Virus record (IMG/VR): IMGVR_UViG_3300008111_000127
Location: 1-44,696 of that record
DNA length: 44,696 bases
Reading direction: 5' to 3' (one strand)
Source of the DNA: a virus
Below, piece after piece: positions 29,571-39,630 of this stretch (its first letter is position 1; each line of letters opens with the position of its first letter). The position numbers and the translations under genes are program-made. The notes below the pieces were generated by a model. That model did not search any database and was not told the DNA's origin. It saw nothing but the letters and a program-made list of their open reading frames with translations.

Positions 29571-30860
29571 ATGGCAGCAAGAGACGCATCAATATTCGAA
29601 CAAATTACCATAGAGTCTGGTGATGGTACAAGAACCATTGATATGAGACTCGGTGTAGTTGCTATCAAATATTATGAAGATGTTTTTTCACCAACTATCA
29701 CAGCAGAGATTACCGTATCTAATACGGGAGGAACAATTCCTGGAAAAGATGGTTCATTGCAGTCAATCTACAGTGGTCTTCCGTTAAGAGGTGGCGAAAG
29801 AGTATTCATAAAAATTGCTGGTAACAGTGATAAAAATAAATCTGGTATTGATCTTGTTGATGAACCATTGTACGTCTCTAAAATTACAAATGTTATCAGA
29901 GAAGGTCAAAGAGAAACATTTACATTAAAGTTAGTATCAAGAGAAGCAATTACTAATGAAACTTCAAGACTATACAAAAAATTTCCAAGAGCTCAAATAA
30001 CTGATCATATAGAAAACATTATAAAGGAAGGTTTACAATCTCAAAAAACATTGAAATCTGATGTCGTTAGTAATCAATATAGTTTTATTGGAAACTTGAG
30101 AAGACCTTTCGATGTTCTGACTTGGTTAGCATCAAAGTCTATTCCAGATACCAATGTTCCTGGATACTTTTTCTATGAAACTATAGATGGATACAACTTC
30201 AGATCTATCGACAAACTTATTATTGATGGAAAAGCAAGTCCAAAAGCAGAATATTATCATCAAGAGGACCAAGATATTGAGAAGTCAACTGATCAAAGGA
30301 TATTGAGTTATTCTGTTAATAGAAATAATGACTTATTAGAAAAACTTAGACTAGGAACGTATGCATCATTCTTTACTGAATATGATCCATATCAAAGTAA
30401 GTTTAGTCTTCAGCAAGAAGGAAAGAGAACAATAACTGATTTTGCTAAGAACGCAACATTCCTTGGTGACGATCCAGATATTCCTAAAATTTTTGGTTCT
30501 GGTAACTTCTCTTTTGACACTGTTCCAAGTAGAATTATCTCATCAGTTCTCGATGTTGGTGTGTTGGAGAAAGATGTGAGCAAACAACCTGGTAATGATG
30601 CTAAGTTATATCAAAGAGACGCTTTCTTTAGATACAATTATTTGTTCATGCAAACACTCAATATGACTGTTCCATTAAATAATAATTTAAGATCTGGTGA
30701 TGTTATACGATGCAATTTCCTTAAAATTTCAGCAAACAGTAATGATTTTGACCCTGAGAATAGTGGTCTATATATGATAAAAGAACTCTGTCATTATTTT
30801 GATGGTACACAATCTCTAACATCAATGAAGCTACTTAGAGATACATTCAGGGATATTTAA
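29571..30860 (+). CDS. gp27: Baseplate hub protein gp27-like
   Basis: The 429-residue product, with MRLGVVAIKYYEDVFSPTIT, FTLKLVSREAITNETSRLYK and SKSIPDTNVPGYFFYETIDG, fits the gp27 hub fold (tube-like beta domains), which in T4 forms a trimeric ring joining the tube to gp5. Its length is close to T4 gp27 (391). It lies directly before the gp5-like gene, as in T4 hubs. It starts on the stop of the hydrolase gene with no gap. Confidence 0.7.
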   Translation: MAARDASIFEQITIESGDGTRTIDMRLGVVAIKYYEDVFSPTITAEITVSNTGGTIPGKDGSLQSIYSGLPLRGGERVFIKIAGNSDKNKSGIDLVDEPLYVSKITNVIREGQRETFTLKLVSREAITNETSRLYKKFPRAQITDHIENIIKEGLQSQKTLKSDVVSNQYSFIGNLRRPFDVLTWLASKSIPDTNVPGYFFYETIDGYNFRSIDKLIIDGKASPKAEYYHQEDQDIEKSTDQRILSYSVNRNNDLLEKLRLGTYASFFTEYDPYQSKFSLQQEGKRTITDFAKNATFLGDDPDIPKIFGSGNFSFDTVPSRIISSVLDVGVLEKDVSKQPGNDAKLYQRDAFFRYNYLFMQTLNMTVPLNNNLRSGDVIRCNFLKISANSNDFDPENSGLYMIKELCHYFDGTQSLTSMKLLRDTFRDI

Positions 30861-30869
30861 AAGTAACAA

Positions 30870-32921
30870 ATGGAAGATCTTTCACTTAAAACTAATTTTG
30901 TAGGCAGAGATGGATTTGTTTGGTGGATAGGGCAGATTCCACCTATTGAATCATGGGACCAACAAGCAACTGGTCCAGGTTGGGGCATTAGATATAAAGT
31001 CCGCATTATGGGATATCATCCTTATAGTGAAGCGGAACTAAGTAATGAGGACTTACCATGGGCACATGTGATGCTACCACCAGGTCATGGAACTGGTTCG
31101 GCAAATACATTCAAGAGTATTCGTTTTAACCCTGGTGATACTGTAATTGGTTTCTTTCTAGATGGAGCAGATGGTCAGCATCCAGTTATTATGGGTGCAT
31201 TCGCCAATTCAATCGACGCTGTAAAGGATGGTGAGAAACTACCATTCGCACCATTCTCCGGATACAATAAGTATATCAAAGAACCAGCGAAAGGCTCACT
31301 ATCAAAGAGTGAGTCTGGAGATCAGAATGCTGCAACTGCAAAACAACCAATAGGTGTTAGTCCTTCTGATGCTAAAAAGGTAGATCCAAGCAATCCAGCA
31401 GCAAAGAGAACTTCTGATGGAAAGGTGATACGATTACCTTGTGGTACAGAAGGTGAAGATACTAAAGGTAATAAAGGAACAATTACCAAGATCAAAAATG
31501 CTATTGAAGGATTTGTTAAGTTTCTCCAAGACTTAAAGGCACAGTTTGATGAGGGACTTGAGTATTATAGAGACTGGGTAGATAGAGAGATTGATATTAG
31601 GGCAGAACAAATAACTACCGCTGCAACCAAAATGATCAGTGGTATGATTAATAAGTTATTTAAGAAACTTGAACCAATTCTAAGCAAGGGTCTTGATCTT
31701 CTCTATGCTTCTGTATATGCTACAGTCTTCGCTGCAACTTTAAATCCAGTAGCAGCACACCTTGCTGGAGTAGCGGCACAAACTGCTATGCTTCAACCAG
31801 TAAAAATACTTCAAGATCTTATCCCTTGTATTGTTAATCAAATCTTAGACAAAGTATTTAATCTTGTAAAAGATCTTTTAAAGTCTATTGCTAATAATGT
31901 CCTAAACTTTGTCGATTGTGTTGCTGATCAAACTGTCGGTGCAATGATCAATGGTATTATTGGTCTTATTGATAATGCATTGCTACCAGCAATTAATGGA
32001 ATATCTAAGATTCTTCAATTCTTCGAAGACTTTAGTGTTGAGGGTCTACTACGGAATGGTATTGATGCACTTCTTGGACTTGTTGGTCTTAAGTCTTGTA
32101 ATAAAAAGAATCAGAAAGACAAGTATGGCGCTTGCAAATATAAACTAGGATATGGACCAGTATTTCAAGATGAGCCAGATCTCAAAGGAATTATTGATAA
32201 TGCTAATACTGCTAAGTCAATATCAACAGCAGCAAAGCTTGCTGGTTTCCCATTAGACGGAGTTCAAGATATTGCTGGAGCATATGACTTCATATCTGGA
32301 ACAGTTAAAGATCCAAACTTTATTGGTGATCTTGGTTCTTGTTATACTGGACCACCAATTGTTTGTGGACCACCAAAGATCAATATTTTTGGTGGGGGTG
32401 GTACAGGAGCAAGTGCTGTTCCTATTCTTGGTGGTATTATCGGTGAAGATAAGTATAAAACAGGAAGTATTATAAGTGTTAAGGTAACCAATCCAGGAAG
32501 TGGATATACCTTCCCACCATTTGTAGAAGTTGTAGATAGTTGTAACCAAGGATATGGTGCTATTGCTAGAGCTATTGTTAAGAATGGTCAGGTAGATACC
32601 ATTTATGTTGTGTCTGAGGGTGAGAACTATCCAGCAGATAAAGAGATTCCATATGTTGTTGATAGCGTAACAGTTATTGATCCAGGGCAAGACTTTGAAG
32701 ATGGAGATACTGTAGTTGATGACCAAGGAAATGAGTATGATGTTCTTATCCAGTCTGGTGCTATCATCAAGGTGACCCCAATAAATAGTAGAGATGTAAC
32801 TAATATTCCTGTACTTGAGGTCATTTCAAAGAATGGTTCTGGAGCAATCCTTGCTGCTAACCTAGGAGAAAGACCACCATTTGATGGAGAAGTTAAGCAA
32901 GTAATTGATTGTATTACCTAA
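30870..32921 (+). CDS. gp5: gp5-like hub protein lacking a lysozyme domain
   Basis: The 683-residue product begins with an OB-fold-like part, FVWWIGQIPPIESWDQ, then RYKVRIMGYHPY, VMLPPGHGTGSANTFKSI and a GDTVIGFFLDGADGQHPVIM motif, all typical of the gp5 N-terminus that sits on gp27. The middle (residues 195-460) is a long helical region. No lysozyme motif is seen. The C-terminal third carries PGSGYTFPPFVEVVD, also related to the gene at 33469. The needle or spike part appears to be the separate gene that follows. Confidence 0.7.
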   Translation: MEDLSLKTNFVGRDGFVWWIGQIPPIESWDQQATGPGWGIRYKVRIMGYHPYSEAELSNEDLPWAHVMLPPGHGTGSANTFKSIRFNPGDTVIGFFLDGADGQHPVIMGAFANSIDAVKDGEKLPFAPFSGYNKYIKEPAKGSLSKSESGDQNAATAKQPIGVSPSDAKKVDPSNPAAKRTSDGKVIRLPCGTEGEDTKGNKGTITKIKNAIEGFVKFLQDLKAQFDEGLEYYRDWVDREIDIRAEQITTAATKMISGMINKLFKKLEPILSKGLDLLYASVYATVFAATLNPVAAHLAGVAAQTAMLQPVKILQDLIPCIVNQILDKVFNLVKDLLKSIANNVLNFVDCVADQTVGAMINGIIGLIDNALLPAINGISKILQFFEDFSVEGLLRNGIDALLGLVGLKSCNKKNQKDKYGACKYKLGYGPVFQDEPDLKGIIDNANTAKSISTAAKLAGFPLDGVQDIAGAYDFISGTVKDPNFIGDLGSCYTGPPIVCGPPKINIFGGGGTGASAVPILGGIIGEDKYKTGSIISVKVTNPGSGYTFPPFVEVVDSCNQGYGAIARAIVKNGQVDTIYVVSEGENYPADKEIPYVVDSVTVIDPGQDFEDGDTVVDDQGNEYDVLIQSGAIIKVTPINSRDVTNIPVLEVISKNGSGAILAANLGERPPFDGEVKQVIDCIT

Positions 32922-33467
32922 ATGGCAAAGCGCCCAGAAGATAAACAAAACTGGTATTTGAGAGAGTGTATCTCTTATAACCCAAAAGTAAGGGAAGAAA
33001 TATGTAATCCTTCCTTTGGATATTTGGGAGCTTCCAATTATTTTTTATATACAGTATCCGATAAGAATTTAAAAACTTCTATCGACATTACGGATGCTGG
33101 AAAATTTATTCTAAACTCCGACGAATCCATTGAAATGGTTGCTGGAGAGCGTTCTGGCGACAAAAGTGAGAACATTCTAATTCACGCTAGACGTGGTAAT
33201 GTATCAATAACAGCAGATAGAACTGGAAATATTCGCATATCGGGTAATAATGTAGTAGTTGAGTCTAATGGTGATCTCGAATATGTGGCTGGTAATGATT
33301 TTATTGTTGATGCCGCTAACATGAGGTTTCAAGGGAACAGTATTGAATCTGATGCACTAACAGGAAGTATGGTTCCACCACAGAAACAGTTTTTATTTAA
33401 AGTCTTCGCCAACTCCTTTGTTGGTGGTGGAGTAATACTAAAAGCACTTGGATTATTCATAGGATAA
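32922..33467 (+). CDS. Spike or needle-like protein (gp5 C-terminal-like)
   Basis: The 181-residue product has repeated short strands (GNVSITADRTGNIRISGNN, VVVESNGDLEYVAGNDFIV), an intertwined beta-helix pattern as in the gp5 needle of T4. It starts on the stop of the gp5-like gene. I infer it is the cell-puncturing spike made as a separate protein. A glycine-rich hydrophobic end (SFVGGGVILKALGLFIG) is unusual for a spike tip and might touch the membrane. Confidence 0.55.
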   Translation: MAKRPEDKQNWYLRECISYNPKVREEICNPSFGYLGASNYFLYTVSDKNLKTSIDITDAGKFILNSDESIEMVAGERSGDKSENILIHARRGNVSITADRTGNIRISGNNVVVESNGDLEYVAGNDFIVDAANMRFQGNSIESDALTGSMVPPQKQFLFKVFANSFVGGGVILKALGLFIG

Positions 33468-33468
33468 G

Positions 33469-36400
33469 ATGGCAGAAAACATCTGGGTACAAGGACAAGA
33501 GTCATATTTTAATGAAGACGCTAAGTTCTTCAAAGACGTATACATTTACGGAAAACTTTATTATGACTTTGAAGGTCTTGGAGATGATTTAACTCTTGAT
33601 AATCTTACTGTTAATAACCAAGCAAATATAAATGACCTATATGTAGCAGGTCTCTCTACTTTCATAGGAGCATCTCAATTTAATAGCGTAGTTTCTTTTG
33701 GAAACACTGCTACTTTCCAAACCGATGTTAACATTCTAGGAACACTAGATGTAGATAATATTGATGTTGGAATTGCTACAGTCAGACAACGTTTTGAACT
33801 TACTAGTGATGGCGGAACTAATTACTTAGTTGGTTTTGCTACTGGATCCCGCGCTGGTAATATTGGTATTGGAAGCACGTTACCTGAACAACTACTTGAT
33901 ATTGGTAACTCTATTCGTATTGTTAGGAATATCTTTGACTCTGCTAACTTTCCTGGTGATAATGGATACTTCCTATCCCGCGATGCTAATGGTATTCGTT
34001 GGATTTCTGCACCACCAAATGCTAAGACTGATGGATTCTTCGCACGAAATGAAGGTATAAACGTCGGTGTTGGTTCATTTACAACTATTAACTTCATTGG
34101 TAATGGTAGTGGTGGAGACGTTGTTAATGCTACAGTAAATACTTCAGACTCCAATGTCCTTGATGTTAATATCATAGACCATTGGATAAGAAATGGTGCT
34201 GGTATTCACACAACAGTTAATGTTGGTGTTAATGTAATTTCCCCACAAACACAGCTTGATGTTAACGGAATTGCTTGGTTCAGGGATGAACTGAGAGTAT
34301 CTGGGGTATCAACATTTACTCAGTTGGTTAGAATAGATGCTCCACTGAGAGTACATAATAATCTTATTGTAGGTACAGCAACAACAGCAATATACGCAAA
34401 TAACTCTGGTATTGCTACATATGCAGATAGGGCAGGTTTCTCTACAGTAGCAGGAATCTCAACGTTTGCTATCCAGTCTGGTTTCTCTACAGTATCAGGC
34501 ATTGCTACATACGCTATTCAGTCTGGCTTCTCTACAGTATCAGGCATCTCTACTTTTGCTATTCAAGCAGGATTTGCTACCGTATCTGGTATATCGACTT
34601 TTGCTATTCAAGCAGGTTTCGCAACAGTAGCAGGAATCTCAACGTTTGCTATTCAGGCAGGATTTGCTACTGTATCTGGTATATCGACTTTTGCTATTCA
34701 GTCTGGTTTCTCTACAGTATCAGGTATTGCTACCTTTGCTATCCAGTCTGGATTTGCTACAGTAGCAGGTTTCGCAACAAATGCCGCTAGAGCAGGCATT
34801 TCTACATTCATTCAAACTACTGAGACTCTCACAAACCAAGACTTCTTCATTCCATTTGTTGAAAACTCAACTAGTCAAACAAGTGAGACTGTAAGAGTTG
34901 ATAGTGGTATTACATATAACCCATCAACCAATGCTTTGGGTATTGATGGATCTTTACAGGTTGGATCTGCTGCTACAGTTATTGCTACTAATGCATCTGG
35001 TGATATTGGTTTCAACAGCACAACTCCAACAAGAGCAGTTGACTTCCAAAAAGATGTTCGCTTCCAGCAGGCATTATATGATCTAAATGATAATGTTGGA
35101 TTTAGAACTGAAAAGTATCAGGTTCCAAGAAATGTCCTAACAACTGTTGGAGTTGATACGACAGGAAACATTATTGGTGGAAGATTCTATGATGCCGCAA
35201 ACCTAATACGACTAAACTTAGACTACATTGCTAATGAATCTATTGGTTTCTTAACAAGTACAGACTATAAGAGTCCAGCATTTGCCCTATCTTCGGCAGA
35301 CTACACTTCCTGTAAGGATGATATTAAGGATATTCTGAAAGCTATTACCTATGATATCACAAGAGGTGGTAACTCCCGTTGTGTTGGTGCTGGTCAGTCT
35401 TATTATAATGGAGCAACTCTACAGCACATCACTGGAACTGATATAAACGGTTACAGTATCAAGGAAGCAACTATTGTTGCTATCACGACTGCTGCTCAAG
35501 TAGCAAGATATGTTATCAATAACTTACCAGCACCAAGATCTTATCAGGGTGTAGGCAATAGTGTTTCTCTCATTCGTGATCTAACATTACAAGACGACCC
35601 TGCTGTTGGTTTCAACACTGATCCAGGCGGTTGTTCTAATGTTGTTTCTGCTATTACTGTTTGTGCAGGTATTGTTACTAATATTATTCAACTTGGTGCA
35701 TCTGCATTCACCACTATTGGTTTTACCACAACAGCACCAAATGGTAAGATTGTTTGGGCTCCTGCAGGTGCTGACTCTAGAAACATTATCTGGGTTTCTA
35801 AGTATGGTAACGATGATAATGATGGTAGAACAGAAGGTTCAGCAAAACTAACTATCGGTTCCGCCGCTGAAGCAGCACAACCTGGCGATACTATTATGGT
35901 TCGCTCTGGTGTTTATGCTGAGAACAATCCTATTGGTTTAAGAACTGATGTTTCGGTTATTGGTCAAGACTTAAGACTGGTTACTATTTACCCACAAAAC
36001 AATGATGATGTCTTTTATGTTAGAAGAGGATGTTTGATTGATAGTTTGAGTTTTGCTTACAGTAAAGATCCTTATGATGATTCTGCACCATTGTCTATTA
36101 CTGGTGCTGCTGTTGCTTTCCCACCACCAGCTGGTATTGGTAGTGCTAGATCTGGTTTCTTGGATCCTGGTCCTTGCAATGAAGGTCCAAGTGGAAGATG
36201 GAGATCTCCATATGTTCGTAACTGTACGAACTTTATGAGTAACAGTATTGGTATGAAGATAGACGGAGACCATGTTGCTGCTGCCTTTACCGGAACTAAT
36301 AATCTTGGGCAAGACCTCAAGTGTATGGTTTGTGACTCATTTACTCAATATAACCAAAATGGTATTGGCGTTTCTATCACTAACAAAGCATATGCTCAGT

Positions 36401-37383
36401 TAGTTTCTATTTTTACTATCAACTCTAAGATTGGTATCTTTGCTGGTAGTGGTGGACAATGTGACCTAACAAACTCTAACTCCTCATTTGGTGATTATGG
36501 TTTGTATGCTGATGGAACCAGTGGTGATGAGTTTACTGGAATTACTACTGGGACAACAGTTGCTGCGGAACAAGATACTTATACCTTCTTCGATATGAGA
36601 GATGATCTATCGAATATAAGAAAACCATTTGATGGTCAGGGTGCTTTCTTCAAGATAAACCTTGACGATTATGTTAATACTGGAGGAAAGAGTGGTATTG
36701 TTATGGAACCACTTAGAACTATTAGAACAATTAATGTTACCAATGGAGGTTCTGGATATAGTGCATCAGCTCCTCCTAATGTAACTGTATCTGCACCATT
36801 TGGTCCTGAAGGAATTCTTGCCGAACTATCTGCTAATGTGAGTGCTGCCGGAACTATTAGTTCTATTGATATTATTGCTAGTGGTAGAAACTTCCTTCCC
36901 GCAGGTAGTGGATCTAATCAACAGGATATTGTTATCACCATTTCTGGTTCTGGTGGAGCAACTGCCGAAGCGATTACGGATCCAATACTTTACACTATAA
37001 ACACTGCAACAGAACCAACAAATACTGGTGTTACAACTGTTACTTTCAATGAATTTGTTCCTTATTCTGTTGGTGTTGGTGTGAGTGTTTCACTGAGAAG
37101 ACTAAGTAGAATCATCACCAGTTCTCACTCCTTTGAATATATCGGTGCTGGTACAGACATAAATAGAGCAAACCCCTTCCAGGGTGGTGTGCCTATTCCT
37201 GAAAATGAAATAGTTGCTATTAATGGCGGTCAAATTCCATTCACCAGCACAGATCAAAAAGGAAACTTTAGAATTGGACAAGGACTAACTATTGACCAAA
37301 CTACCTCTACTATTTCTGGAAGAGACTTTAACAGAGCGATACAAGCAAACTTAACACCACTGATACTTGCTTTGGGAGGATAA
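33469..37383 (+). CDS. Large virion fibre or baseplate protein with beta-helix
   Basis: The 1304-residue product has an N-terminal strand-rich region, about eight copies of a 15-residue repeat (residues 318-443, GFSTVSGISTFAIQ type), and a right-handed beta-helix from about residue 770 (WVSKYGNDDNDGRTEGSAK and TIMVRSGVYAENNPI). A GSGYSASAPPNVTV element follows near 1095. It ends STISGRDFNRAIQANLTP, which I recall from other cyanophage structural proteins. It may form part of the baseplate or long fibre. The beta-helix may bind host polysaccharide. Confidence 0.65.
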   Translation: MAENIWVQGQESYFNEDAKFFKDVYIYGKLYYDFEGLGDDLTLDNLTVNNQANINDLYVAGLSTFIGASQFNSVVSFGNTATFQTDVNILGTLDVDNIDVGIATVRQRFELTSDGGTNYLVGFATGSRAGNIGIGSTLPEQLLDIGNSIRIVRNIFDSANFPGDNGYFLSRDANGIRWISAPPNAKTDGFFARNEGINVGVGSFTTINFIGNGSGGDVVNATVNTSDSNVLDVNIIDHWIRNGAGIHTTVNVGVNVISPQTQLDVNGIAWFRDELRVSGVSTFTQLVRIDAPLRVHNNLIVGTATTAIYANNSGIATYADRAGFSTVAGISTFAIQSGFSTVSGIATYAIQSGFSTVSGISTFAIQAGFATVSGISTFAIQAGFATVAGISTFAIQAGFATVSGISTFAIQSGFSTVSGIATFAIQSGFATVAGFATNAARAGISTFIQTTETLTNQDFFIPFVENSTSQTSETVRVDSGITYNPSTNALGIDGSLQVGSAATVIATNASGDIGFNSTTPTRAVDFQKDVRFQQALYDLNDNVGFRTEKYQVPRNVLTTVGVDTTGNIIGGRFYDAANLIRLNLDYIANESIGFLTSTDYKSPAFALSSADYTSCKDDIKDILKAITYDITRGGNSRCVGAGQSYYNGATLQHITGTDINGYSIKEATIVAITTAAQVARYVINNLPAPRSYQGVGNSVSLIRDLTLQDDPAVGFNTDPGGCSNVVSAITVCAGIVTNIIQLGASAFTTIGFTTTAPNGKIVWAPAGADSRNIIWVSKYGNDDNDGRTEGSAKLTIGSAAEAAQPGDTIMVRSGVYAENNPIGLRTDVSVIGQDLRLVTIYPQNNDDVFYVRRGCLIDSLSFAYSKDPYDDSAPLSITGAAVAFPPPAGIGSARSGFLDPGPCNEGPSGRWRSPYVRNCTNFMSNSIGMKIDGDHVAAAFTGTNNLGQDLKCMVCDSFTQYNQNGIGVSITNKAYAQLVSIFTINSKIGIFAGSGGQCDLTNSNSSFGDYGLYADGTSGDEFTGITTGTTVAAEQDTYTFFDMRDDLSNIRKPFDGQGAFFKINLDDYVNTGGKSGIVMEPLRTIRTINVTNGGSGYSASAPPNVTVSAPFGPEGILAELSANVSAAGTISSIDIIASGRNFLPAGSGSNQQDIVITISGSGGATAEAITDPILYTINTATEPTNTGVTTVTFNEFVPYSVGVGVSVSLRRLSRIITSSHSFEYIGAGTDINRANPFQGGVPIPENEIVAINGGQIPFTSTDQKGNFRIGQGLTIDQTTSTISGRDFNRAIQANLTPLILALGG
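34425..34800 (+). repeat. 45-bp tandem repeats
   Basis: Over eight copies of a unit encode AGFSTVAGISTFAIQ and variants, alternating gctattcaagcagg and gctattcagtctgg DNA versions, in the middle of the 1304-residue protein. Confidence 0.85.
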
Positions 37384-37392
37384 TAAGATAAG

Positions 37393-38052
37393 ATGGCAAT
37401 CGCACCAGTCAATAAGTTTCTTACAGTCGCTGTTCCTGTGGCTCCAGGAGAACAGAAAATATACGAGGTCCCTACAGGCACTTCTGCTATTTTACTCTAT
37501 GCACAAGTATCTAATGTGGGAGTTGGAACCTATCCGACTACAACTCTGATACACAGAAGAGAAAGTAGAAGTACAGGTAATACAAGAGATATTAGAATTA
37601 TAAAAAATATTGAAGTTCCACCAAACGATGCTGCTATTCTTATTGATGGTCGTTTGGTTTTAGAAAAAACTGCTACAGTTCTAGATAGACTTTATATCAC
37701 TGGAACACAGACTGGTATTGTAACGATTACAAATGTAACTTATGATGAACCAACTGGTGTTTCAACTATTACAACTTTAACAGCACATAACTTTACTGTT
37801 GGTTCTGATATCACTATGTCTGGTATTGCTATGACCTGCCCATCAGGTTCTGGTATTACCACAACTATTTTCCCAAGTCCACAAAAGTCTTATGTTGTAG
37901 ACAACATAACTAGTGATGTTGGAGGTTCGAAAACATTCACAACAACTGTAGGAAGCGCCAATGGAATTATCCATACATATGTAAGCGGCGGTCTTGTTGG
38001 TCCACTACAAATGGAATTTATTGGTAGTTTCCTAGAAAATAGCACCACTTAA
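37393..38052 (+). CDS. Virion structural protein, beta-rich
   Basis: The 219-residue product has an N-terminal segment (MAIAPVNKFLTVAVPVAPGEQ) and a C-terminal domain with YVVDNITSDVGGSKTFTTTV and YVSGGLVGPLQM. I recall similar domains in other cyanophage fibre and baseplate proteins. The strands and small residues suggest a fibre-attached or baseplate protein. No catalytic motif is seen. It lies between the beta-helix gene and the collagen fibre, likely in the same late transcript. Confidence 0.6.
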   Translation: MAIAPVNKFLTVAVPVAPGEQKIYEVPTGTSAILLYAQVSNVGVGTYPTTTLIHRRESRSTGNTRDIRIIKNIEVPPNDAAILIDGRLVLEKTATVLDRLYITGTQTGIVTITNVTYDEPTGVSTITTLTAHNFTVGSDITMSGIAMTCPSGSGITTTIFPSPQKSYVVDNITSDVGGSKTFTTTVGSANGIIHTYVSGGLVGPLQMEFIGSFLENSTT

Positions 38053-38058
38053 TAAGAA

Positions 38059-39627
38059 ATGGCAGATAATACAAGAAAGCCGACACAGCGATATATAAGT
38101 GGTAGAGTAAAGATAGCAGGAACTGAAGCGTTATCTTCAGACCGTCATTTATATGTTCATCCAGGTGAGGTCGAACCCAACTTAGGTTATGTTGGAGAAA
38201 AATTAATACCACTTGCTGATAAGTATTATCAGTTGATTACCGTTAATAACGGTACAACTTATGATAGATACTGGCAGGAACAGCCTGGTTTACAACCTGG
38301 TGGAATAAGTATCTTTGACGAAGGATTTCTTGTTGGAACTGCCAATAGTATATCAAAACTAAACTTTGTAGGAACTGGTGTAACTGCCATTGCAAGTGGA
38401 TCTATTTCTACAATTACAATATCTCCCAGAGTTACTGTTAGTGCAGAACCACCAAGTGGAGTAAGTCAGGGAGATCTTTGGTGGGATAGTGATGTAGGTG
38501 AACTATATCTTTACTATCAGGATGGAAATAGTGAACAGTGGGTTGAAACATCTGGTGGTAGTGAGACTGTAACTATTAGCGATACTGCTCCAAGTTCTCC
38601 AAATATTGGAGACTTATGGTGGGAAAGTGATACTGGAGATTTAAAAGTATATTATAATGATGGTTCTAGTTCTCAATGGGTATCTGCAAATAGTTCTGAT
38701 ACACTAGTACAAATATCAACATCATCTCCATCATCACCACAACCAGGCGATCTTTGGTGGAATAGTGAGTCTGGTAACCTTTACGTTTACTATGAAGATG
38801 CAGACACATCTCAATGGGTTACGGCAAGCAATGCTATTGAAGGACCACAAGGATCTACAGGTGCTCAAGGTACTGCTGGACCACAAGGAGCACAAGGTTA
38901 TCAAGGTGCTCAAGGTGCAGTAGGAGCACAAGGATCTACAGGTGCTCAAGGTGCTACTGGTGCTCAAGGTTCAGTAGGTTCAGTAGGAGCACAAGGATCT
39001 ACAGGTGCTCAAGGTGCTCAAGGAACCGCAGGTGCTCAAGGTGCTCAAGGTACGGCAGGTACATCAGGATCTCAAGGTACTATAGGTGCTCAAGGTGCTA
39101 CTGGTGCTCAAGGTGCTCAAGGAACCGCAGGTGCATCAGGATCTCAAGGTACTACTGGTGCTCAAGGTGCTCAAGGAACCGCAGGATCTCAAGGTACTAT
39201 AGGTGCTCAAGGTACTATAGGTGCTCAAGGTTCAGTAGGAGCACAGGGTGCTCAAGGTCGTCAGGGTGCTACTGGTGCTCAAGGTGCTCAAGGTACGGCA
39301 GGTGCTCAAGGATCCGATGGAACAAGACCTCTAACTGTAACCACAAAATCTTCATCATATGTTTTAGTTGCAGGAGACGCTGGAACTATTATAAGTATAA
39401 CTGCAGGAGGAGTTACTGTTCCTTCTGATACTTTTACTGCAGGAAATACCGTATTAATTTACAATAACTCCGCTTCTTCACAAACAATCACACAGGGTAC
39501 TTCTACAACATTAAGACTTCCTGGAACTTCTGATACTGGCAATAGAACTTTACAGCAAAGAGGTTTGGCAACGGTTTTATGTATAGCAAGTAACGAATTT
39601 GTAATTTCTGGTAGCGGATTGTTGTAA
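38059..39627 (+). CDS. Collagen-like tail fibre with triple beta repeats
   Basis: The 522-residue product has an N-terminal domain of about 130 residues, three copies of a GDLWWxSDxGxLYxYYxDG-type motif (residues about 138-255), collagen-like repeats (262-424) and a C-terminal domain (425-522) with SYVLVAGDAGTIISITAG. The C-terminal domain closely resembles that of the fibre at 41344, with NRTLQQRGLATVLCIA at its end. The N-terminus differs from the other collagen fibres, so parts appear exchanged. It is probably a receptor-facing fibre. Confidence 0.75.
   Translation: MADNTRKPTQRYISGRVKIAGTEALSSDRHLYVHPGEVEPNLGYVGEKLIPLADKYYQLITVNNGTTYDRYWQEQPGLQPGGISIFDEGFLVGTANSISKLNFVGTGVTAIASGSISTITISPRVTVSAEPPSGVSQGDLWWDSDVGELYLYYQDGNSEQWVETSGGSETVTISDTAPSSPNIGDLWWESDTGDLKVYYNDGSSSQWVSANSSDTLVQISTSSPSSPQPGDLWWNSESGNLYVYYEDADTSQWVTASNAIEGPQGSTGAQGTAGPQGAQGYQGAQGAVGAQGSTGAQGATGAQGSVGSVGAQGSTGAQGAQGTAGAQGAQGTAGTSGSQGTIGAQGATGAQGAQGTAGASGSQGTTGAQGAQGTAGSQGTIGAQGTIGAQGSVGAQGAQGRQGATGAQGAQGTAGAQGSDGTRPLTVTTKSSSYVLVAGDAGTIISITAGGVTVPSDTFTAGNTVLIYNNSASSQTITQGTSTTLRLPGTSDTGNRTLQQRGLATVLCIASNEFVISGSGLL
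38840..39320 (+). repeat. Collagen-like repeat tract (fibre 3)
   Basis: Gly-X-Y triplets, including GAQ, GST, GTA and GTI, encoded by the same DNA words as the fibre at 6217. Confidence 0.9.
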
Positions 39628-39630
39628 TTT

